A DNA stretch of 64,000 nt, taken from the NCBI RefSeq assembly GCF_007115105.1, contig NZ_SULJ01000011.1, forward strand, positions 1 through 64,000. The letters are read 5' to 3'. The notes beneath the pieces are model-generated. The model saw only the letters and a program-made list of their open reading frames with translations, did no database searches and was not told the origin of the DNA. Numbering within the stretch: position 1 is the first letter of the stretch; every line of letters begins with the position of its first letter. Both the position numbers and the translations under genes were made by a program. Source of the DNA: Clostridium sp. HBUAS56010 (GTDB lineage: Bacteria; Bacillota; Clostridia; Lachnospirales; Lachnospiraceae). Positions 26,175 to 35,205 of the stretch are shown one piece after another.

Positions 26175-27995
26175 ATGACAAACTTATTTTTGAAATGGGG
26201 GCAAAGAGGGCTGTGCATTCTTCTCTCGGCTGCCCTGTTGGGTGCATGTACACCGCCCCCAAACTCTACCGCAACTCCTTCCCACCCAGGATATGAACAA
26301 TACAAGGCCACTGATTTATCCATGCAAAAGGAATTTGACTCATTCACCAATGATCTGTTCCGCCAGGAAATAAGCAATTCCGGAATCAGTTTTCATTTCA
26401 GCCTTGCAGATCCGGCTTCCAGAGGGATTGATACCGTTCCCCTGACTCTTGGGGATTTTTCTTTGGAGAAGATGAAAAACAACTCCAAAGATCTCATGGA
26501 TTTAAAAAAGAAACTTACCCGCTTTAATCCAAGACTGCTTACCAAAGACCAGCGTCTTACCTATCAGATTCTATATTCTTACATAGAAACAGAGCTTACT
26601 TCCGAAGGGCTGGAGCTTTATTCCCAGCCGTTAACAAGCACCATCGGCATACAGGCACAGCTTCCGGTACTCCTTGCAGAATATACGTTTTATAACCGGG
26701 GTGATGTTGACAATTATCTACAGCTTTTATCTACCATTGACGATTACTACGCCCAGATTCTGGAGTTTGAAAAACAGAAATCAGAAGCCGGACTTTTTAT
26801 GTCAGACACCTCTGCGGACCATGTATTAAAGTCCTGCGAGGCTTATTTAATCCAACCGGATCACAATTTTCTGTCTGAAACATTTAACAGCCGGATTGAT
26901 GGCTTAACAGATCTGACAGAGGAAGAGAAAGCAGCTTATAAAGAAAAGAATTTAAAGGTTTTAGAAGAACATTTTATACCGGCATACAAAAACTTAATTG
27001 ATGGTATTACAGCACTTATGGGAACAGGGAAAAATGACAAAGGATTATACTGGTACCCTGATGGAAAGCGGTATTTTGAATATCTGGTTCATACAAACAC
27101 CGGAACATCTTATGATACCGTAGGAAATCTAAAAAAGGCCATTGAAAAGCAAATGAATTCAGATATCAAAGAACTGGGGAAAATCACCAAAGAACACCCC
27201 CAGGTTCTGGAACAGCTTGATACCTACTCATTCCGGTACAGTAAACCGGAAGAGATCCTGGAATCTTTAAAAACGGAAATCAAGAAAGATTTCCCAGAGC
27301 TTCCTCCCTGCCAGTATACGGTTAAATATGTTCCGGAGGCACTCCAGTCATCTTTAAGTCCTGCTTTTTATCTGGTTCCTCCTTTGGACCGGTATGAGGA
27401 TAACACCATTTATATCAATGGCAATCCCCGTTTTGCAAATGACGACCTTTATACCACTCTGGCTCATGAGGGTTATCCTGGACATTTATATCAGAATGTA
27501 TATTTTTTAAGCAAAAAACCCAGCGACTTGAGAAGCATCCTTTCCTTTTCCAGTTATTCAGAGGGCTGGGCTACTTATGTAGAATTCTATTCCTACACAT
27601 TAGATAACGGTCTGGACCCTGAACTTGGAAAATTACTGGCACATAATACGGCTGTAACCCTTGGAATCTATGCTTATCTGGATATTTGTATTAATTATGA
27701 GGGTTGGGATAAAGAACAGACAGAAAAGTATTTAAGTACCTTCTATAATGTGAAGAATACGGATATCGTGGATTCCATCTACAACAGTCTTGTGGATAAT
27801 CCCACCAACTATATGGAATACTATGTTGGATATCTGGAAATCATGGAGATGCGCCATGCCGCAGAGAAGGTATTAAAAGATCAGTTTAATCTAAAAGATT
27901 TTCATACATTTTTACTTGATATTGGTCCTGCTCCATTCTCTGTCATTCAACCGGAATTCCGCAACTGGCTGGCAAAAGAATTAAGGAAGGGCTAA
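26175..27995 (+). CDS. DUF885 lipoprotein, putative metallopeptidase
   Basis: This 606-residue lipoprotein has a signal peptide ending in the lipobox LLGAC, then a Pro/Thr/Ser linker. The DUF885 domain follows, with the zinc-site-like motif HEGYPGHLYQ near residue 430 and a downstream SEGWATY (the Glu of the third ligand). DUF885 proteins resemble M32/M3-like gluzincins, with an HExxxxH-type variant. Extracellular peptide hydrolysis is inferred. CGGAGG precedes the ATG. It is a single-gene transcript ending at a strong hairpin. Confidence 0.85.
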   Translation: MTNLFLKWGQRGLCILLSAALLGACTPPPNSTATPSHPGYEQYKATDLSMQKEFDSFTNDLFRQEISNSGISFHFSLADPASRGIDTVPLTLGDFSLEKMKNNSKDLMDLKKKLTRFNPRLLTKDQRLTYQILYSYIETELTSEGLELYSQPLTSTIGIQAQLPVLLAEYTFYNRGDVDNYLQLLSTIDDYYAQILEFEKQKSEAGLFMSDTSADHVLKSCEAYLIQPDHNFLSETFNSRIDGLTDLTEEEKAAYKEKNLKVLEEHFIPAYKNLIDGITALMGTGKNDKGLYWYPDGKRYFEYLVHTNTGTSYDTVGNLKKAIEKQMNSDIKELGKITKEHPQVLEQLDTYSFRYSKPEEILESLKTEIKKDFPELPPCQYTVKYVPEALQSSLSPAFYLVPPLDRYEDNTIYINGNPRFANDDLYTTLAHEGYPGHLYQNVYFLSKKPSDLRSILSFSSYSEGWATYVEFYSYTLDNGLDPELGKLLAHNTAVTLGIYAYLDICINYEGWDKEQTEKYLSTFYNVKNTDIVDSIYNSLVDNPTNYMEYYVGYLEIMEMRHAAEKVLKDQFNLKDFHTFLLDIGPAPFSVIQPEFRNWLAKELRKG

Positions 27996-28000
27996 ATAAA

Positions 28001-28033
28001 ACAGGCAGGAGCTTTGCATGTGCTCCTGCCTGT
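28001..28033. terminator. Bidirectional terminator
   Basis: ACAGGCAGGAGC (28001-28012) pairs perfectly with GCTCCTGCCTGT (28022-28033). On the minus strand it is followed by TTTTATTT. It separates convergent lipoprotein genes. Confidence 0.85.
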
Positions 28034-28037
28034 TCTA

Positions 28038-28574
28038 TTATCCGATCTTTTTATAGTCTTTTACATATTCAAGAAAATCATTATCACTCTGCTTAATGGT
28101 TTCACTGGAATAGTTCTTTCCATTTACAAGAAGTTTTAATTTATCAAGTTCAAAGTTCTCAATAAAAGTATTACCAACTGCGGTCAGCGTAATTAAATCT
28201 TTGGTAGAGCTTTTGGCTGGTACCTTTGACAGATTAAGAGTGCCTGTCCCGTCTTTGGAGTCAAACTTAAGAACTTTGGTATCTTTTTCAAGAACCCCAT
28301 ATTCCACCAGCTTTTCAACCAGGGCATCTGCTGTCAACTCATCTACTGCATCCATTGCCTGGTTCAAACCGGTAGAATCACTGTTCTGGCTATATATCGA
28401 GATGATCTCCATCGGTTCCACATTAGGATCAGGAACCTTATCACTTGCGCCTCCTGTAGAAGCCTCTACCTGCGGACCAGGTGCCTCTGTCTCCACTTTA
28501 CGCTGTGTTGGTGTACACGCTGCCAGGGACATCATCATTATAACACTCATTAATATCACGATGAATTTTCTCAT
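28038..28574 (-). CDS. GerMN-domain lipoprotein
   Basis: This 178-residue lipoprotein has a lipobox LAAC at residues 17-20, then an Ala/Pro/Glu linker. The remaining 120 residues match the GerMN pattern: ALVEKLVEYGVLEKDTKVL, a strand GTGTLNLS, then ITLTAVGNTFIENF and LKLLVNGK. GerMN domains occur in the germination/sporulation protein GerM and in other envelope lipoproteins. The gene follows a MarR-type regulator by 27 bp, probably in one transcript, which would make it a regulated envelope protein. Confidence 0.75.
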   Translation of the reverse strand: MRKFIVILMSVIMMMSLAACTPTQRKVETEAPGPQVEASTGGASDKVPDPNVEPMEIISIYSQNSDSTGLNQAMDAVDELTADALVEKLVEYGVLEKDTKVLKFDSKDGTGTLNLSKVPAKSSTKDLITLTAVGNTFIENFELDKLKLLVNGKNYSSETIKQSDNDFLEYVKDYKKIG

Positions 28575-28601
28575 AATTGCGTATTGCCTCCTTAAATTCT
28601 C

Positions 28602-29036
28602 TTAAAGACTCCGAAACCACTGATTTAAATTAGTGAGAGCTTTGATTAAAACTTCTATCTCATCCTTGCCTAACGATTTTATTATACCTTCAATCATCTC
28701 CTGATGAAATTTTGCATGGTGCTCATAGGCTTGTTTCCCTCTTTCAGAAAGGGAAATGTATACAACCCGCCGATCTTCTTTCCCTCTCTCACGGATTACA
28801 TATCCTTTCTTCACAAGGCTGTTCATGGCTATGGTCAGTGTTCCAACCGTAACAGACAACTCTCTGGCAATGGTCGACATATTCTTCGGTTCACCAATAC
28901 CGATGGCTTCTATTACATGCATATCATTATTTGTAATATTCTTAAATTCCTGCGTAATGATAGCCTGTTGTTCAATATCCATAATATCCCGAAACAGTCT
29001 TACCAATACTTCGTTAAGAGTTCCGTAAGTATCCAC
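28602..29036 (-). CDS. MarR family transcriptional regulator
   Basis: This protein of about 144 residues has a winged-helix DNA-binding domain (MSTIARELSVTVGTLTIAMNSL recognition region; wing REDRRVVYISL-like GKEDRRVVYISL) flanked by dimerisation helices. GTG at 29036 is preferred because GAAGGGA lies five bases upstream; the ATG at 29051 lacks a ribosome site. MarR proteins usually repress neighbouring genes. The only cotranscribed gene is the GerMN lipoprotein. FabT-like roles in lipid control are possible, but no fab genes are nearby. Confidence 0.88.
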   Translation of the reverse strand: MDTYGTLNEVLVRLFRDIMDIEQQAIITQEFKNITNNDMHVIEAIGIGEPKNMSTIARELSVTVGTLTIAMNSLVKKGYVIRERGKEDRRVVYISLSERGKQAYEHHAKFHQEMIEGIIKSLGKDEIEVLIKALTNLNQWFRSL

Positions 29037-29158
29037 GTTTATCCCTTCCATATCGTTATGACAATAAAAGCTTCCTCGTAATTATACATGATTATGTATT
29101 TATAGACAACCACTTGAATTCTTATGAAATTCTTAAAATAGAACTGAAATAATTCCTT

Positions 29159-29686
29159 TTATACCAAAAAACGGCTTAAAAAGACACTGGCTGCAATCCC
29201 TGCTGCTGTAGCTGCCAAAGCACCGGTCAGAGTATACCTGGTTTTTCTGATTTTCACGGTTCCAAAGTACACACTAAGGCAGTAAAATAATGTCTCCGTA
29301 CAACTCATCATCACAGAAGTCAGCATCCCCACATAAGAGTCAGTTCCGTACTTTTTGAAAATATCCAGAACCAGCCCGATTGCTGCAGAATTGGATACCA
29401 GACGTACCAGAATAACCGGAACCACCGGTGCGGGGAGGAACAAAAATTGTGCAGGCTTTGTCAGCAGTTCTGCCAGAAAATCAAGAAACCCGGAAGCTCT
29501 TAAGACCCCAACTCCTGTCATTAGTCCAATGAGCGTAGGAAGAATTCCCGCTACCGTCTTCATTCCGTCTTTGGCACCATTTATAAAATCATCAAAAACA
29601 GGTCTCTTAGATAACACGCCAAAGCCTACCATATAAAAAATGATAAGAGGAACCAGTGCTTCCGATAAAAATAATAAAAATCTCAT
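29159..29686 (-). CDS. SpmB-like spore maturation protein (nucleoside-recognition domain)
   Basis: This 175-residue membrane protein has about five helices. The Gate-domain (nucleoside recognition) segments VAGILPTLIGLMTGVGVLR and PVVPVILVRLVSNSAAIGLV match SpmB, which in Bacillus is needed with SpmA for spore core dehydration. No spmA-like gene is adjacent on either side, though the two are normally paired. GGGTGA precedes the ATG. It is divergent from the arsC-like gene. Confidence 0.85.
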   Translation of the reverse strand: MRFLLFLSEALVPLIIFYMVGFGVLSKRPVFDDFINGAKDGMKTVAGILPTLIGLMTGVGVLRASGFLDFLAELLTKPAQFLFLPAPVVPVILVRLVSNSAAIGLVLDIFKKYGTDSYVGMLTSVMMSCTETLFYCLSVYFGTVKIRKTRYTLTGALAATAAGIAASVFLSRFLV

Positions 29687-29802
29687 TGTTTCACCCAGTT
29701 ATTCTTGATTATTACAGTCTATTCCAAATCTCACCTTTTCATTCGAAGGGTTTCAGGGTAAAATAAAGGGAGAATTATAAAATGGAAAGGAGAATTGATT
29801 CT

Positions 29803-30162
29803 ATGAGTCTGTTATTTTTACAATATCCACCATGCAGTACCTGCAAAAACGCGAAAAAATGGCTGGACAGCCATCAGATTTCTTATGAAACCAGAAATAT
29901 CAAAGAGGATAACCCTACGGCACCCGAACTGACTGAGTGGATTAATAAAAGTGGATTTCCTATTAAAAAGTTCTTTAATACAAGTGGTCTTATCTATAAG
30001 GAAAAACATTTAAAAGATCTGCTTCCACAAATGAGCGAGAAGGAACAGATTGATCTGTTAGCAACAGACGGTATGCTGGTAAAACGTCCTTTGATTATTG
30101 GAAAAGACTTTGTTCTTGTAGGCTTTAAGGAAGAACAGTGGCAAAGTACTCTAAATCCTTAA
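29803..30162 (+). CDS. ArsC/Spx-family thioredoxin-fold protein
   Basis: This protein of about 119 residues has a thioredoxin fold with CSTCKNAKKWL, a C-x-x-C redox pair near the N-terminus, and the family signatures FFNTSG, LLATDGMLVKRPLI and VGFKEEQW. The last two match the YffB/ArsC-like subgroup rather than true arsenate reductase or Spx. Glutathione or thiol-disulfide chemistry is plausible, but the substrate is unknown. The ATG at 29803 has AGGAG upstream. Its 3' end overlaps the opposing gene's stop by 12 bases. Confidence 0.85.
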   Translation: MSLLFLQYPPCSTCKNAKKWLDSHQISYETRNIKEDNPTAPELTEWINKSGFPIKKFFNTSGLIYKEKHLKDLLPQMSEKEQIDLLATDGMLVKRPLIIGKDFVLVGFKEEQWQSTLNP

Positions 30163-30576
30163 ATACATTGTTACATTTTCACAATAACAAAGAACGCCCA
30201 GGCGTTCTTCTAATCCCGCTTCTTTAAAAGACAATGATTTTCTGCTATGGCATCTGTATTGATTCGCCTTTTCAGAAGATAAATGAATGGAGGTTGCTGC
30301 AAGCAGCACACAGACTACCATTGACAGGAGAAACGGCTTGTGCACATGGTAAGCCAGTCTGCGGCAATAATGCAGTACACTTAACTGTCTCCTTAACAAA
30401 CATTTCACTCCCCTGCGATCCATCTCTGCCATAATTTTCTGAAACTCATCCGGAGGCGGAGACGGCGTTACAGGTGTTAATTCCGGGTGTTTCTGCATAT
30501 AATCAATAAGAGTTCTGTTTGATTTATTTTGTCCTAAAATGGAACATTTTTTTAATCGTTTTTTCTTCTGCTCCAT
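30151..30576 (-). CDS. Small single-pass membrane protein of unknown function
   Basis: This protein of about 141 residues is one I do not recognise. It has a Lys/Arg-rich N-terminus (MEQKKKRLKKC), a soluble segment with a PSPPPDEFQKIMAEM stretch, one membrane helix near residues 82-100 (PFLLSMVVCVLLAA) and a Cys-containing tail. AGAGGTG precedes the ATG at 30576. The basic N-terminus, DEF..I..EMDR segment and single helix recall the anti-sigma-like partners of ECF sigma factors in Lachnospiraceae, and an ECF gene lies 1.2 kb to the right beyond murG. That link is speculative. The tail overlaps the opposing arsC-like gene. Confidence 0.5.
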   Translation of the reverse strand: MEQKKKRLKKCSILGQNKSNRTLIDYMQKHPELTPVTPSPPPDEFQKIMAEMDRRGVKCLLRRQLSVLHYCRRLAYHVHKPFLLSMVVCVLLAATSIHLSSEKANQYRCHSRKSLSFKEAGLEERLGVLCYCENVTMYLRI

Positions 30577-30688
30577 ATCTGCACCTCTTAAATACAAGTT
30601 ATCCTTTCATTCCCACACTCTTTGGGGTTGACTTTTTTCAGTCAGCGTTTACTATTAATAGTATATCGAATTTGGGAGGCAACATTTT

Positions 30689-31756
30689 ATGAAAAAAATT
30701 ATATTAACCGGTGGAGGAACGGCCGGTCATGTTACCCCGAACCTGGCTTTGATTCCCTCCTTAAAACAGCGGAATTACGACATTCATTACATTGGATCTT
30801 ACCAGGGAATTGAGCGAAAGCTCATAGAAGGTGCTGGAATTGCCTATATTGGTATCTCCTCAGGAAAATTCCGGCGGTATTTTGATTTGAAAAACTTTTC
30901 CGACCCATTCCGGGTTATAAAAGGGTATGGAGAAGCTTTGAAATTTATAAAAACTTATAAACCGGATATCGTTTTCTCAAAAGGCGGATTTGTAGCTGTT
31001 CCCGTGGTATTAGCTGCAAAACACTGCAAAATACCCGTCATTATACACGAATCCGATATGACTCCAGGATTGGCAAATAAACTTTGTATTCCCTCTGCCA
31101 CCCATGTATGCTGCAACTTTCCGGAGACACTTTCTTATCTTCCAAAAGACAAGGCGGTTCTTACCGGTTCCCCAATTCGAAAAGAATTGTTAGAAGGCGA
31201 CCGGTTAAAAGGCATTCAATATGCCAGATTATTTGAGAATAAACCTGTAATCTTAATCATTGGAGGGAGTCTCGGATCTGTAACGGTAAACAATGCCGTC
31301 AGAAACATTCTTCCTAAACTTTTAAAAAAATACCAGATAATACATATCTGCGGGAAAGGCAATCTGGATGAAAGTCTGATTGGAACCGAAGGATATGTAC
31401 AATATGAGTATGTTGACGCTCCACTTAAACACCTGTTTGCAGCGGCAGACCTCATGATCTCCAGAGCGGGAGCCAATGCCATCTGTGAGATACTTGCCCT
31501 GCGTAAACCAAACATCCTCATTCCTCTATCGGCTGCTGCGAGCAGGGGAGACCAGATTTTAAATGCAAAATCTTTCGAAAGACAGGGATTCAGTTGTCTT
31601 TTAGAAGAGGAAAACTTATCTGGGGAATCTCTGTTTCAGGCAGTTACAGAGACATATAAGAACCGGGAACAATTCATCTCAAACATGGAACAAAGCGAAC
31701 AGCATAATGCGATTGATTCCATAGTTGAAATGATTGAATCCATGACAAAAAACTAG
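30689..31756 (+). CDS. murG: UDP-N-acetylglucosamine transferase MurG
   Basis: This 355-residue GT28 glycosyltransferase adds GlcNAc to lipid I, forming lipid II on the inner membrane face. The N-terminal [15 protein letters not shown] is the glycine-rich loop, [14 protein letters not shown] the acceptor region, and IIGGSLGS and [12 protein letters not shown] the C-terminal donor-binding motifs. Length is normal. GGGAGG lies nine bases before the ATG. It stands alone, away from the mur/div cluster; murC is also separate at 61-62 kb. Confidence 0.95.
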   Translation: MKKIILTGGGTAGHVTPNLALIPSLKQRNYDIHYIGSYQGIERKLIEGAGIAYIGISSGKFRRYFDLKNFSDPFRVIKGYGEALKFIKTYKPDIVFSKGGFVAVPVVLAAKHCKIPVIIHESDMTPGLANKLCIPSATHVCCNFPETLSYLPKDKAVLTGSPIRKELLEGDRLKGIQYARLFENKPVILIIGGSLGSVTVNNAVRNILPKLLKKYQIIHICGKGNLDESLIGTEGYVQYEYVDAPLKHLFAAADLMISRAGANAICEILALRKPNILIPLSAAASRGDQILNAKSFERQGFSCLLEEENLSGESLFQAVTETYKNREQFISNMEQSEQHNAIDSIVEMIESMTKN

Positions 31757-31789
31757 AACCCTGTCCCGCTAATATAAGGGGACAGAGTT
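31757..31789. terminator. Hairpin between murG and the sigma factor gene
   Basis: AACCCTGTCCC (31757-31767) pairs with GGGACAGAGTT (31779-31789) with one mismatch. T-runs are weak on the plus strand and displaced on the minus strand, so terminator function is moderate. Confidence 0.5.
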
Positions 31790-31801
31790 CAAAAATAATA
31801 G

Positions 31802-32344
31802 TCATAAATCAAAGCTGGGTCCCAGAATCTTTTTTAAACAGACTCTTGTCCGGTATATCCGGGAGCGGCATACTGTTCCCGGAATCTCCAGTAATTCGCA
31901 AATCTCAGAAATCGTAAGCTGTTTTAAGAAGTATAAAACAGCCATCTCCTTCCATTCTTTCCTCATATTGGAGATTTCCTCTGTTATCTTTCTTAGTGCT
32001 TCCTCCTCAAGAATCACCTCCAGAGGATCTGTAATTACATAATTCGCCAACAAAGCTACTTCGTGAGCAGCATCCTTCTCATTAAGGCTAACTTTCTCGT
32101 AATGACCATTCTTTCGAAGACAATCAATGGATTTTCTCTTGAGTATTTTAATCAGCATGCCTTTTTTACGCGTATCCGTCCAGGTTAATGAATAATTCTC
32201 AAAATATGCAATAAAAGTTTCCTGTACCACATCATCCAATTCCATATCCGGAACATGGTATGTTTTAGCAATTCTTCGGAGCAGTCCCTGGTACTCTCCA
32301 TATATGGATTGCAGCAACATATTTTCATCTTCATGTATGCTCAT
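31802..32344 (-). CDS. ECF-type RNA polymerase sigma factor
   Basis: This 180-residue sigma-70 family protein has regions 2 and 4 only. Region 2 includes LDDVVQETFIAYFENY and LIKILKRKSIDCLRK. Region 4 includes EMAVLYFLKQLTISEICELLEIP with a helix-turn-helix and RSRIYRTRVCLKKIL. AGAGGGG precedes the ATG. No anti-sigma factor is adjacent; the nearest candidate is the single-pass protein at 30151-30576. It lies 17 bp downstream of the HIT gene, so may be read through from there. Confidence 0.88.
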   Translation of the reverse strand: MSIHEDENMLLQSIYGEYQGLLRRIAKTYHVPDMELDDVVQETFIAYFENYSLTWTDTRKKGMLIKILKRKSIDCLRKNGHYEKVSLNEKDAAHEVALLANYVITDPLEVILEEEALRKITEEISNMRKEWKEMAVLYFLKQLTISEICELLEIPGTVCRSRIYRTRVCLKKILGPSFDL

Positions 32345-32361
32345 TGATTATGCCCCTCTGG

Positions 32362-32778
32362 TTACAGGGCGCTCCTTATAGCGGCTCCTGTCTGTGCTAA
32401 GTCTTGCGGACTTTCTTTGCCCGATTCCCATGAAACCATAACAGGACCATCCTCATAACGAGGGATTAAATGTACATGAAAATGAAAAACGCTCTGACCG
32501 GCTGCTGCTCCATTATTCTGTACCACATTGAAGCCGGCACATCCCAATGAGGTCTTCATGGCGCCTCCAATTTTAGCTGCTAATGGAAGAACCCTGGCTG
32601 CTACCTTTCCATCAAGTTCACAAATATCTTTGTAATGCTGTTTTGGAAGTATCAGGGCATGCCCTTTGGAAGCCGGTCCCAAGTCCATAATAACGCGAAA
32701 TGTATCATCTTCATATAAAGTCTCAGAAGGTATTTCGCCATTTGCAATTTTGCAGAAAATGCAACTTTCTTCTCTCAC
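32362..32778 (-). CDS. HIT family protein (Hint/PKCI type)
   Basis: This histidine triad protein of about 138 residues is related to Hint, which hydrolyses nucleoside phosphoramidates. The triad HFHVHLIP lies near residue 97, an N-terminal CIFCKIANGEIPSE is classical, and HALILPKQHY follows. The start is GTG at 32778: a perfect AAGGAGGTGA sits just before it and inside the longer frame opening at 32811, which would otherwise be coding. It follows the rhomboid gene and precedes the ECF sigma gene. Confidence 0.93.
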   Translation of the reverse strand: MREESCIFCKIANGEIPSETLYEDDTFRVIMDLGPASKGHALILPKQHYKDICELDGKVAARVLPLAAKIGGAMKTSLGCAGFNVVQNNGAAAGQSVFHFHVHLIPRYEDGPVMVSWESGKESPQDLAQTGAAIRSAL

Positions 32779-32815
32779 ACGCTCACCTCCTTCCAATTTG
32801 ATTATTCCCAATTAG

Positions 32816-33421
32816 TTATACTACAGGCCTTGCGGGTCTCCGATACAGGATTATTGCTATCAAAATCCCAAGGATAAGCCCTGCAATGTGAGCCGCATTA
32901 TCTACACCTGTGCTGGAAAAACCAAAATACAGGGAACATACAATTACAACAACAAGCTGCCGGGTGCTTATGTCTTCCAGGCGCCCCCGGTTTACTGCCA
33001 CTGCATATAAAAGTCCGCCAATTACACCAAAAATCGCACCAGAGGCACCTGCGGAAACCACCAGCCGGTAATCACCAAGATTACTAAACATAGATACAAC
33101 ATTGGCTCCCACTCCACAAAGCAGGTAAAAAAAGAAATATTTTACATGTCCCAGTGCTCTCTCCAGATTATCACCTAAAATAAACAGGATAAGCATATTA
33201 TTCATAATATGATTAATTCCAAAGTGCATAAAAACGGAAGTAAGCAGGCGGTAATACTCCCTGCCTTCCACTACATAGGGTGCAAACAAAGCCCCATGGG
33301 ATACCATAAACTCCGTATTCTCTGAGGACCCTGCTATCTCCAGATATAGAAAATAGATGACATTTACAGCAATTAGACCAAAATTCACATATGCTTTTTT
33401 TCGTCTGCTCCAGTCGTCCAT
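32816..33421 (-). CDS. Rhomboid family intramembrane serine protease
   Basis: This 201-residue protease has six predicted membrane helices. The catalytic dyad is Ser127 in GASGAIFG and His178 in NAAHIAG. The conserved H-x-x-x-N of helix 2 is seen in HIMNN (H71, N75). It cleaves membrane-anchored substrates within the bilayer. AAGGAG precedes the ATG. It lies 49 bp downstream of the last Tad-locus gene on the same strand, so its substrates might include pilus components; that is inference only. Confidence 0.93.
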   Translation of the reverse strand: MDDWSRRKKAYVNFGLIAVNVIYFLYLEIAGSSENTEFMVSHGALFAPYVVEGREYYRLLTSVFMHFGINHIMNNMLILFILGDNLERALGHVKYFFFYLLCGVGANVVSMFSNLGDYRLVVSAGASGAIFGVIGGLLYAVAVNRGRLEDISTRQLVVVIVCSLYFGFSSTGVDNAAHIAGLILGILIAIILYRRPARPVV

Positions 33422-33470
33422 TCCACATCTCCTTCAAAATATTATGTTTATTCTAGCACAGATCGACATA

Positions 33471-34814
33471 TTATGTAAATATAAACCCAAAATTTGCTAT
33501 AAAAACTTCATCTCCTTTTTTCAATGGTACGGTCTCATTTGTTTCTAACGTCTGGCCATTAACTGATGTTCCATTTGTTGAATTTAAGTCACTTAACAGG
33601 TACTCTTCTCCCGACCGGTCAATTCGTGCATGAATGCGGCTGATGGTTTCACTCTCAATTACATAATCTACAATTCCCTCCTGCTTGCCAATTAAGTAAG
33701 GAACATAAGATATTATGGCATCAGGAATATCTGTTCCCATTGAGCGCAGGCAGCAGACCTCTTTATCTTCTTTCTTATCAGTCAGTAAAACCGTCTGCAT
33801 AGTCTCTGGTTCCGCTTTGGGTATAGGGGAAGAAGGATTGTCTATGAAAGCATTTCCTGTATCTTCCTCAAATGCCATCTGCCATTCACAATGTTCCTGT
33901 ACCTGGGTCTCTGTTTCCTTCCCTTTTAGAACCTCCCCAGACAATGATACGATTCGTTTACAGGAAATCAAAAAAGCGGCGGCAGCTCCTGTAAGTCCAG
34001 CGGCAACAGGTGCATACCAGAATTGGTAAATTCTATGAATCCCCAAAAACAGACATAGAACGGCTGCACTGAAAGCGGCTGAAAACAGCCCAATGATAAC
34101 CGCTTTATATATTGGCGTCTTTCCCTGCTCCTGACCCTGAACTGGCAAATCTTCCTTTTCTAAAGCCAGTTCTTCAAAGGAATTTTGCTCACCGGATTGA
34201 GGCTGATACATCTTTTCCCCCTTATACTTTGTATTTGGAGGTGCCTCTTTCTTTTCCTCTTTTCCTATCACAGCAGTTCTTCCCGAAATGACCTCATAAA
34301 GATTATTCAACCCATAATTTTCTTTCAGACTCTCTTGATAGAGACCATAAGCCATAACTACACACTCTTTATCCTGATGATTGATTTTCCCAAGAAGGTA
34401 ACGCAAAAGAGATGTCATGCTTTCGGGCAGATATCCCACTTTACCAGGAACCAGGCAAAGAGATATCTGAAAAGACTTTGGTTCTACATAGATATAATCT
34501 GGTTCTAAGAGAACCTGATTCTCATCTAACAGATAAGGTTCCAGATTCTGAAGAGACTTCATAATCCCAGAAATTAATTGTCTTAATTCCTCCTCTCCAA
34601 GGCTTTGATATTCCAGTATCCGTGTTAAAGGCTGCCTTGACGTAATTTCATAATAGTAATACCTATGAGCATCTACCTCCTTTATATGAAATTTCATCAA
34701 CCCTTCTATGGTATTATTCTTCAGCATGGAAACCTCAAACTGTTCGGGAGGACTTTCTTCCAGGTCTATGATCAGATAATTATGTTTCATTTCCCTTTTG
34801 TATGTAATCTTCAT
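33471..34814 (-). CDS. DUF6382 and FHA domain membrane protein of the Tad locus
   Basis: This protein of about 447 residues has an N-terminal DUF6382 region (residues 1-190), two adjacent membrane helices near 235-290, a linker and a C-terminal FHA domain. The FHA core SRIHARI and LSDLNSTNGTSVNG is intact, so it should bind phosphothreonine. The domain order suggests a signalling receptor that couples Ser/Thr phosphorylation to pilus assembly. AGGAGG precedes the ATG at 34814, one base after the stop of the TadE-like gene; the longer open frame to 34904 overlaps that gene and is rejected. Confidence 0.85.
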   Translation of the reverse strand: MKITYKREMKHNYLIIDLEESPPEQFEVSMLKNNTIEGLMKFHIKEVDAHRYYYYEITSRQPLTRILEYQSLGEEELRQLISGIMKSLQNLEPYLLDENQVLLEPDYIYVEPKSFQISLCLVPGKVGYLPESMTSLLRYLLGKINHQDKECVVMAYGLYQESLKENYGLNNLYEVISGRTAVIGKEEKKEAPPNTKYKGEKMYQPQSGEQNSFEELALEKEDLPVQGQEQGKTPIYKAVIIGLFSAAFSAAVLCLFLGIHRIYQFWYAPVAAGLTGAAAAFLISCKRIVSLSGEVLKGKETETQVQEHCEWQMAFEEDTGNAFIDNPSSPIPKAEPETMQTVLLTDKKEDKEVCCLRSMGTDIPDAIISYVPYLIGKQEGIVDYVIESETISRIHARIDRSGEEYLLSDLNSTNGTSVNGQTLETNETVPLKKGDEVFIANFGFIFT

Positions 34815-34815
34815 T

Positions 34816-35205
34816 TTATTCCTCCTGACTGACAAGTGTGAGCATCCGTAAAAAATTCTCCGGATCAAACACCTTTTGTTCCAGGGAAAGATTCCATTGC
34901 CCACCAGATGCGGATGCTTTCACAGTCCTTCCTGTAACGGGACCGGAAGATATTCCTATTTTAAACTGGTACCGTTTCCACGATAAGGGAATTCCTGCTC
35001 TATTCTCTGCCCAGGAGACTGCTTCTTTTTCTGATTCTGATTCATTATGCCGAAGTCTCTGGACGGATTCTCCAAGAGCCATTGCTCCAACTGTCTTATC
35101 CCTGACTTTATAGGCTGACTGTATGGAAAAAAGAAGTGCCCATAAAACAATTGCCATGACAAACGCCGCTTCTACGGTGAAACTCCCGGAAATACATTTT
35201 CTCAT
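34816..35205 (-). CDS. Small TadE-like pseudopilin
   Basis: This protein of about 129 residues has a short basic N-terminus, then SGSFTVEAAFVMAIVLWALLF, the TadE/type IVb-prepilin-like motif with Glu at +5 relative to the presumed cleavage site after Gly. An extracytoplasmic part of about 90 residues follows. Processing by one of the two prepilin peptidases of the locus is likely. The ATG at 35205 overlaps the previous stop as ATGA, indicating translational coupling. Confidence 0.75.
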   Translation of the reverse strand: MRKCISGSFTVEAAFVMAIVLWALLFSIQSAYKVRDKTVGAMALGESVQRLRHNESESEKEAVSWAENRAGIPLSWKRYQFKIGISSGPVTGRTVKASASGGQWNLSLEQKVFDPENFLRMLTLVSQEE

